Of a stretch of DNA of 11,227 nt, positions 6,693-11,227 are shown piece after piece (the stretch's first letter is position 1; each line of letters starts with the position of its first letter). The position numbers and the translations under genes were made by a program. A model generated the notes under the pieces. It searched no databases, was not told the DNA's origin, and worked only from the letters and a program-made list of their open reading frames with translations. The DNA lies in NCBI GenBank assembly GCA_964487925.1, contig CAZASZ010000064.1, positions 1 through 11,227 on the forward strand, written 5' to 3'. The DNA comes from RI-283 sp964487925. Lineage in GTDB: Bacteria > Pseudomonadota > Gammaproteobacteria > SZUA-140.

Positions 6693-8284
6693 CGATCTGC
6701 CAGCAGCCGCCTGATGATCACCTTCAGGCACAGGGTTTCGTCGGTCCCTTCGAAGATCGACAACACCCTGGCATCGGCGAAGTATCGCGACACGTCGTAC
6801 TCCTCGGCGTAGCCCATGCCGCCATGGATCTGCATGGCCTCGCGGGTGACCCACTCGGCCGCCCGGCAGGCGTAGGCCTTCACCATGGATGCCTCGACCC
6901 CTGCCTGCGCGTCTCCATTCCCCATGAGAGATGCCACTCGCAGAGCGAACTGGCGCGATGCCTGTATGAGCATCGCCATGCGACCCAGTTTCGCCCGGGT
7001 GAGCTGATATTCGCCGACGGGTTGGCCGAACACGATGCGATCGTCGGCGTATGCGGACGCTGCCTCCCATGCCGCCTGCATCACACCGACCGCTCTGGCT
7101 GCGGTCTGGAGCCGACCGTTCTCGAAGCCGCCCATTTGCAAATAGAACCCTCGTCCCTCACCGTCGGGCCCGCCGACGAGAGAGTTGTCAGGAACCCACC
7201 AGTCGTCGAACGACACCTCGTAGGAATGCATGCCGCGGTATCCGATGGTGTCTATCGCAGTGCCCTGCATGCGGCCGCTGCCGGGCGAATCTGCCGGATC
7301 TTGGCGGTGATCGAACGAGTGTCCCGAGCTGCGGGGCTTGGGGACGACGAACAGACTGAGACCGCGGTGATCCGACGAATTGGGATCGGTGCGAGCCAAG
7401 AGCATCATCACGTCGGCGCGCCCGGCGAAGGTGCACCATGTCTTGGTGCCGTTGATCAACCATCCACCGCGCGGGACGGGCCGAGCCGAGCATCGGAGGC
7501 CGGCCACGTCGCTGCCATGATCGGGCTCGGTCACCGCGACTGCCACCATTGATTCACCGCTCGCCATGCGGGGCAACCACTCGGCCTTCTGCGCGTCGGT
7601 GCCTCCTGCGACAAGAGCTCGCGTGAGTATCTCGGGTCTGGTGATCAGGGAACCTCCGGCGCCCAGCGACCCCCGCGAAAGTTCCTCCGTGGCCACGACC
7701 ATGCCCAGATAATCATTTGCTCCTCCCTCGGCGAATCCGCCAAACTCTGCCGGGATCGACAGCCCGAACACCCCCAGGGCCGCCATCTCGTTGATCAGCT
7801 CCTCGGGAACGTCTGAATTGGTGCGATGGATCTCGCCTGCCACCGGCATCAGGCGATCATCGGCAAATCTTCGGAACGTGTCGGCCGCGAGTTCGAAGTC
7901 GGGATCGAGGTGCGATGGTGCGCCGTCGGCCAACGATTCCAGCGCGGCCACCGACCGCCCCCCGCTCATCAGATCCTGTAGGGAAATCAGCGTGGAAGTG
8001 TCGGCCCCCCATGCCTCGGCCCGGCCGGCAATCCTGGTGAACAGATCGTGCGCTGCTTCGGCCACGAACGCCGAGGCCAGGGCCCGTTCGGACGCACCGT
8101 GGACTGCGTACGGGAGCAGGCTTCGAGCCGCGGCAACCACCGAGGCCCCATGGGCGATGTCGTAAGCGACAACCTGATGGTCATCGATCGACAGTTCGGT
8201 GATCGCATCGAGGGCGCATTGCACCACTGACTGCATCTGGTCGACAGCGGCAACCAGTTGCTGGTCGTTCATCGAGAGGTTCAT
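6689..8284 (-). CDS. Acyl-CoA dehydrogenase, (2S)-methylsuccinyl-CoA dehydrogenase-like
   Basis: A flavoenzyme of 531 residues. The first ~125 residues are an extension not found in ordinary short-chain acyl-CoA dehydrogenases. Then come the N-terminal helical domain (LGVFGLSIPAEFGG, TEELSRGSLG), the FAD-contacting VTEPDHGSD block (about 251-259), INGTKTWCTFAGRADVMMLL, GYRGMHSYEVSFD, FENGRLQTAARAVG (about 387-400) and IHGGMGYAEEYDVSRYFADA. The catalytic-base Glu is present in SIFEGT (E512). The extension plus the GYRGM-YE, LLARTDP and GRLQTAARA-GV blocks resemble Mcd, which oxidises (2S)-methylsuccinyl-CoA to mesaconyl-CoA in the ethylmalonyl-CoA pathway. No other gene of that pathway is in view, so the substrate remains open. 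The ATG at 8284 is chosen because a TACCGT box stands 6 nt upstream; an open frame continues to 8431 but would overlap the preceding gene. Its TAG shares the palindrome CTAG with the capA stop. Confidence 0.85.
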   Translation of the reverse strand: MNLSMNDQQLVAAVDQMQSVVQCALDAITELSIDDHQVVAYDIAHGASVVAAARSLLPYAVHGASERALASAFVAEAAHDLFTRIAGRAEAWGADTSTLISLQDLMSGGRSVAALESLADGAPSHLDPDFELAADTFRRFADDRLMPVAGEIHRTNSDVPEELINEMAALGVFGLSIPAEFGGFAEGGANDYLGMVVATEELSRGSLGAGGSLITRPEILTRALVAGGTDAQKAEWLPRMASGESMVAVAVTEPDHGSDVAGLRCSARPVPRGGWLINGTKTWCTFAGRADVMMLLARTDPNSSDHRGLSLFVVPKPRSSGHSFDHRQDPADSPGSGRMQGTAIDTIGYRGMHSYEVSFDDWWVPDNSLVGGPDGEGRGFYLQMGGFENGRLQTAARAVGVMQAAWEAASAYADDRIVFGQPVGEYQLTRAKLGRMAMLIQASRQFALRVASLMGNGDAQAGVEASMVKAYACRAAEWVTREAMQIHGGMGYAEEYDVSRYFADARVLSIFEGTDETLCLKVIIRRLLADR

Positions 8285-8290
8285 TCCACG

Positions 8291-8296
8291 ACGGTA
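8291..8296 (-). promoter_or_regulatory. -10 box of the acyl-CoA dehydrogenase, leaderless type
   Basis: TACCGT on the minus strand, followed by 6 nt (CGTGGA) and the ATG at 8284. A weak -35 candidate TTGTGC lies 19 bp further upstream, just after the stop of the GGDEF/EAL gene. The 50-bp spacer therefore holds a promoter of its own. Confidence 0.45.
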
Positions 8297-8334
8297 GGCG
8301 TCTACAGAAGACGAGGCACAAATGCCCGCCGCGT

Positions 8335-10869
8335 TCAGGAACTTGTCGACACTCGGTAGCTGTCGAGAAATGTCGACAGGTTGGCACGCGACATCGGGTG
8401 AGCCAGGTGAAATCCCTGAGCGCGGTCGCACCCGAGGTCTCTGATCCGGTCAAGCATCTCGGCGTTCTCGATTCCCTCAGCGGCAACGTCGAGGCCGAGA
8501 TTGTGCCCGAGCGAAACGATCGACTTGACGATCGTGGCGGAGGCCGAGTCGCCCGCTGCCATGCCCAGCACAAAGGACTTGTCGATCTTCACCTCGCCAA
8601 CGGGGAGACTTTGGAGGTTTGACAGCGACGAGTGGCCGGTCCCGAAGTCGTCGACCGACCCGCTGACTCCGAGCGCCCCCAGACGCCCAAGCACATCGTG
8701 AGCGAGAATCGGATCGTCCATCACTTGGGTTTCGGTAATTTCCAGGGTGATGCTGTCGCCCGGGAGGTTTGCAGCTGTGAGGGTCTCCCGGACAGCCTGG
8801 ACGAACGATGGCTCATACAGGTTTCGTACGGAGACGTTGATGGCGAGGCCGATGTCGTGGCCCGCTCTGCGGAAGTCGCTCACATCATTGATGGCTCTGC
8901 GCATGACGAATTTCGTGAGAGGCCGGATGATCCCGGAGACCTCCGCCACATCGATGAACCTCGACGGTTGGATCATGCCGCGCAGCGGGTGGTCCCAGCG
9001 AACGAGCGCCTCGACGCGGTCCACGCGCCCGGTGTGGAGATTGATCAGGGGCTGGTAGTGGACGACCAACTGCTCATTGTCGATGGCTCGACCGAGTTCG
9101 CCCACTATGCCGCGCCTGTCGTCGTGGTCGTTGCCGTGTCCGTGGTCGTAGACGCAAATCCCCCCGCCACGCTGCTTCGCCGTGTACATCGCGGCATCGG
9201 CGCGTTGCTGCAATGTCATCGATTCGCCTGCGTCTTCGGGGTGGAACGCCACGCCGATACTGGCCCCGCACCTGACGGCCATACCGGCTAGATCAACCGC
9301 GTCATCGAAACACTCGAGAACCCGCTCGGCGGCGTTGAGCGCGCTTGACCGGGTGACGTCCTCGCTAAGCAGCACTGCAAATTCGTCACCGCCGAGTCTC
9401 GCGACGGTGTCGCACGATCTCACAGCCGCGTCGAGGCGGCGGGAGATCTCCACGAGCAAATGGTCTCCGTGAGCATGGCCGAACGTGTCATTGACTTCCT
9501 TGAACTGATCCAGGTCGATCACGAGGAGCGCAACGGTGCGAGAGCTCCGCTGCGATGCATCCAGAGCGTGGGTCAGCCGGTCCTCGAAAAGAGCTCGGTT
9601 TGGTAGATCGGTGAGGCCATCGTGAAGAGCCCGATGACGGATTGCCTTCGCCGCATTCACCGAATGACTCACATCGGTGATGGTCAACCCGATCAGATCG
9701 TCTGAGATCTGAAACGACTCGAGAGACAGAGTGCGGGTGCCGCCCGAGATCAGGTCGGCGAGTTCATCGAGCTTGGACCCCGCTCCGGAGGATGCAGTCG
9801 ACTCCATCAGATTGAGAAGTTCGGCGCTTCCGGATCCGTTCAGCGATTCGGTGACCGGTGCGCCGAGCAGCTCGACTGCGCTCCGGCCGACCAGAAGTTC
9901 GTAGGCCGGATTGACGGTGACGATGGTGAACTCCCCGCAGGTCGCATCGTGCTGCACGACCAACAGTCCCACCGGGACCCGCTCCACCAACTCGCCGAGA
10001 TTTCGATTGGTCTCACTGGCGTTGATCTCGTCGGTTACGTCCACCGCAACGCCACGTGCGCTGATGGGTGCGCCGGAGTCGTCAACTTCGACACGAATGC
10101 GGTCGCGCATGTGCCTGATCTCGCCAGTTGAGGTGACGATTCGATAGCCGATCTCGTGGTCTGTCCCAGCGTCGATCGCTGACTTGGACATGGCGGTGAC
10201 CCGCACCCTGTCGGGGGCCGGCAGCCTCGACAGCCACGCACCGGGAGACGAGAGCTCTTCCCGCGATGCCCCGATGATGTCGTCAGTGCGCCCGCGGAAT
10301 TCCGCCTGCACGAATGGATAGGGGTGTGCATGCCAAACGATGGCATCTATCCCGCGGAGCATCTGGTCGCGCTGTCGCCGCTCGTTGCGCTCCGAATCGG
10401 CCATGATCGACACGAACATCGTGGCGGATGCAGAGGTGATCACGTAGGCGATGATCAGGACGGCAGCGTTGCCCGGGCTGTATCGGACAAGAGAGCCAGC
10501 GAGGAACGGAAGACCGATGAGGCCGGACACGAGCGTCGGACGCCAGCCGACCAGTGCCGCCTGGCTGTTGGATGCCATCAGGATCAGGCCCGCAACAGGT
10601 GCCACGGTAGGGTCGATGCTCAAGGCGATTGCCAGAAGAATGGCATCGATTGCCGGGGTGTACCACGGCAATTTTCGGGTGCGGATGAGCACTGCCATTT
10701 CCAGCAGATTCGACGGAACACCGACGAACACGATGAACCATGTGATCCTCGGATCGACGCCCATCATCGGGATCGACGCGGCCACGGCCAACGCGATGAG
10801 GCCCATGAAGCGAGACTTGAGAAACAGGCGCCAGAGCCCAAACTCGAGGTCGCTCACCTCTTGTCTCAT
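8335..10869 (-). CDS. Membrane PAS-PAS-GGDEF-EAL c-di-GMP synthase/phosphodiesterase
   Basis: An 844-residue protein. About six hydrophobic segments (residues 20-155) form an integral membrane sensor, followed by an Arg/Glu-rich linker. Two PAS-type domains follow (about 172-285, with a PAC-like VTSTGEIRHMRDRIRV, and 290-403). The GGDEF domain begins at HDGLTDLPNRALFEDRL (about 416-432) and has an intact catalytic GGDEF (493-497) preceded five residues earlier by RSCD (484-487), an intact inhibitory RxxD site. The EAL domain (about 590-835) keeps EALVRW (620-625), N678 in NVS, the TLEITET glutamates, DDFGTG (740-745), K761 and E798 in AAEGIE. Both diguanylate cyclase and phosphodiesterase activities are therefore possible. 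A His/Asp-rich linker (DHGHGNDHDD, 575-584) joins the two. Start: ATG at 10869 with Shine-Dalgarno AGGA 7 nt upstream, at the end of a structured leader. Confidence 0.95.
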   Translation of the reverse strand: MRQEVSDLEFGLWRLFLKSRFMGLIALAVAASIPMMGVDPRITWFIVFVGVPSNLLEMAVLIRTRKLPWYTPAIDAILLAIALSIDPTVAPVAGLILMASNSQAALVGWRPTLVSGLIGLPFLAGSLVRYSPGNAAVLIIAYVITSASATMFVSIMADSERNERRQRDQMLRGIDAIVWHAHPYPFVQAEFRGRTDDIIGASREELSSPGAWLSRLPAPDRVRVTAMSKSAIDAGTDHEIGYRIVTSTGEIRHMRDRIRVEVDDSGAPISARGVAVDVTDEINASETNRNLGELVERVPVGLLVVQHDATCGEFTIVTVNPAYELLVGRSAVELLGAPVTESLNGSGSAELLNLMESTASSGAGSKLDELADLISGGTRTLSLESFQISDDLIGLTITDVSHSVNAAKAIRHRALHDGLTDLPNRALFEDRLTHALDASQRSSRTVALLVIDLDQFKEVNDTFGHAHGDHLLVEISRRLDAAVRSCDTVARLGGDEFAVLLSEDVTRSSALNAAERVLECFDDAVDLAGMAVRCGASIGVAFHPEDAGESMTLQQRADAAMYTAKQRGGGICVYDHGHGNDHDDRRGIVGELGRAIDNEQLVVHYQPLINLHTGRVDRVEALVRWDHPLRGMIQPSRFIDVAEVSGIIRPLTKFVMRRAINDVSDFRRAGHDIGLAINVSVRNLYEPSFVQAVRETLTAANLPGDSITLEITETQVMDDPILAHDVLGRLGALGVSGSVDDFGTGHSSLSNLQSLPVGEVKIDKSFVLGMAAGDSASATIVKSIVSLGHNLGLDVAAEGIENAEMLDRIRDLGCDRAQGFHLAHPMSRANLSTFLDSYRVSTSS

Positions 10870-10878
10870 GTGCGCTTC

Positions 10879-10935
10879 CTCATCCGTCTACCATCGCCCG
10901 TGGACACGGGCCTTCGGTCTCTACGGACGGATGAG
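10879..10935 (-). promoter_or_regulatory. Nested inverted repeats in the leader of the GGDEF/EAL gene
   Basis: On the minus strand, CTCATCCGTC (10935-10926) and GACGGATGAG (10888-10879) are perfect 10-bp complements separated by 37 nt. Inside lies a second perfect repeat, GCCCGTG-TC-CACGGGC (10911-10896). The 3' arm of the outer stem ends in GATGAG and runs into the Shine-Dalgarno GAGGAA, so formation of the outer stem would mask part of the ribosome site. The element is too short and lacks the conserved loops of the known GEMM c-di-GMP riboswitches. Confidence 0.5.
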
Positions 10936-10964
10936 CATGATGTCTTTATCCAATTGAGTCCGGT

Positions 10965-10982
10965 GGCCCATCAAGATGGGCC
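10965..10982 (-). terminator. GC-rich hairpin over the stop codon of the UGSC gene
   Basis: GGCCCATC and GATGGGCC form a perfect 8-bp inverted repeat around AA on the plus strand (10965-10982), covering the last codons and TGA of the UGSC gene. No T-run follows on the minus strand, so this would be a U-less hairpin of the kind proposed for actinobacteria, or an RNA-stabilising element. It separates the UGSC gene from the GGDEF/EAL leader. Confidence 0.35.
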
Positions 10983-11227
10983 GGTGAGCGCACCTATCAG
11001 TTGATCGACGACCTGATCGGCGATTGCGACCATCTCATCGTCGGTGCGGTCTTGGATCGGATGAGGCGTGAGAACCCGCGCCACGTCGAGGCCAAGCGCT
11101 GCGCTCTGGGTTTCGGCGGCATCCTGGAATTGCACGGTTGCCGTGAAGACCCCAGGGATGCCTCTGCGTTCAAGATCGTTGATGTCGTGCACACTGCACG
11201 TCGTGCACGAACCTCAATCAGCGAGCG
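10971..11227 (-). CDS. UGSC-family selenoprotein, C-terminal part (in-frame TGA read as Sec)
   Basis: The gene enters from the right edge. Reading on from it gives Leu-Ala-Asp, then TGA (11216-11214), then GSCTTCSVHDINDLERRGIP and a further 60 codons to a real TGA at 10973-10971. U-G-S-C followed by T/S-x-x-S-V-H-D and LE-RGIP is the signature of the UGSC family, named for selenocysteine-Gly-Ser-Cys, whose members are selenoproteins or Cys forms. The downstream VARVLTPHPI and a final amphipathic helix also fit. A SECIS-like hairpin follows the TGA. A conventional caller would start at the GTG at 11192 and give a 73-residue protein without the redox motif. U-G-S-C resembles a CXXC-like selenol/thiol pair, so a redox role is likely, but the reaction of the family is not established to my knowledge. 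The start codon and N-terminal portion lie outside the window. Confidence 0.75.
11185..11210 (-). promoter_or_regulatory. Candidate bacterial SECIS element
   Basis: Directly after the in-frame TGA (11216-11214), the minus strand can form either CGTGCA-GTG-TGCACG (11200-11186), a 6-bp stem with a 3-nt loop starting GU, or an alternative 8-bp stem TCGTGCAC/GTGCACGA (11210-11185) with a 10-nt loop. In the first, the loop G is separated from the TGA by 19 nt, inside the range known for bacterial SECIS elements, which need a G early in the apical loop. The element lies in the coding frame, as usual in bacteria. Confidence 0.6.

Noticed and set aside
8285..8431. N-terminal extension of the acyl-CoA dehydrogenase by 49 residues
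   Set aside because: It would overlap the 3' end of the GGDEF/EAL gene by about 97 bp. The ATG at 8284 has a -10 box at the leaderless distance, and the extension shows no family similarity.
10879..10935. GEMM-type c-di-GMP riboswitch before the GGDEF/EAL gene
   Set aside because: The element is about 57 nt with a single nested hairpin. It lacks the two helices, the GNRA loop with its receptor and the conserved junction of GEMM riboswitches.
10971..11192. A stand-alone 73-residue hypothetical protein starting at GTG 11192
   Set aside because: It would begin in the middle of a conserved motif (SVHD) with no Shine-Dalgarno or -10 box, and the codons before it encode the GSC-TTCS residues of the family.

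Overview
The window is high-GC, densely packed bacterial DNA that most resembles an uncultured or little-studied actinobacterium, plausibly of the class Acidimicrobiia. This placement is inferred from an F420-type luciferase-like oxidoreductase, a class I fumarase, a methylsuccinyl-CoA-dehydrogenase-like enzyme, Thr-rich secreted proteins and many genes whose start codon sits directly behind a -10 box. Two runs of exactly 100 N (1700-1799 and 6337-6436) are scaffold placeholders. Each interrupts one gene, and in both cases the frames on either side agree only if the true gap length is a multiple of three.

Layout. Positions 1-1942 (minus strand) read as one transcription direction: a Thr-rich lipoprotein (broken by the first gap), a luciferase-like F420-type oxidoreductase, a MarR regulator and the first 27 codons of a thiolase. 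A divergent RidA-family gene (2003-2449, plus) runs tail to tail into a class I fumarase (2423-4060, minus), preceded by a thioredoxin-fold protein with no CXXC at the usual place (4105-4590, minus). Divergent from that, a two-gene plus-strand unit encodes an IF-2B-like protein and a membrane-anchored CapA-family protein (4674-6692, 4-bp overlap, second gap inside). It converges on an acyl-CoA dehydrogenase of the (2S)-methylsuccinyl-CoA dehydrogenase type (6689-8284, minus), which lies behind a six-TM PAS-PAS-GGDEF-EAL c-di-GMP enzyme (8335-10869, minus).

The most interesting item is at the right edge (10971-11227, minus): the C-terminal part of what looks like a UGSC-family selenoprotein. 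An in-frame TGA is followed by Gly-Ser-Cys and more than 80 sense codons, and a hairpin with a G-first apical loop lies 19 nt behind the TGA, as expected of a bacterial SECIS. Ordinary gene calling would start the gene at a GTG downstream of the TGA and lose the active site.

Regulation. Five genes have a TANNNT box 6-8 nt before the start codon and no Shine-Dalgarno, which suggests leaderless transcripts. Thiolase, capA and the GGDEF/EAL gene instead have clear Shine-Dalgarno sequences. The GGDEF/EAL gene also has a nested pair of perfect inverted repeats in its leader, the outer one reaching into the ribosome binding site. There are no tRNA, rRNA, CRISPR or mobile-element signals, and no gene-free stretch exceeds about 110 bases.
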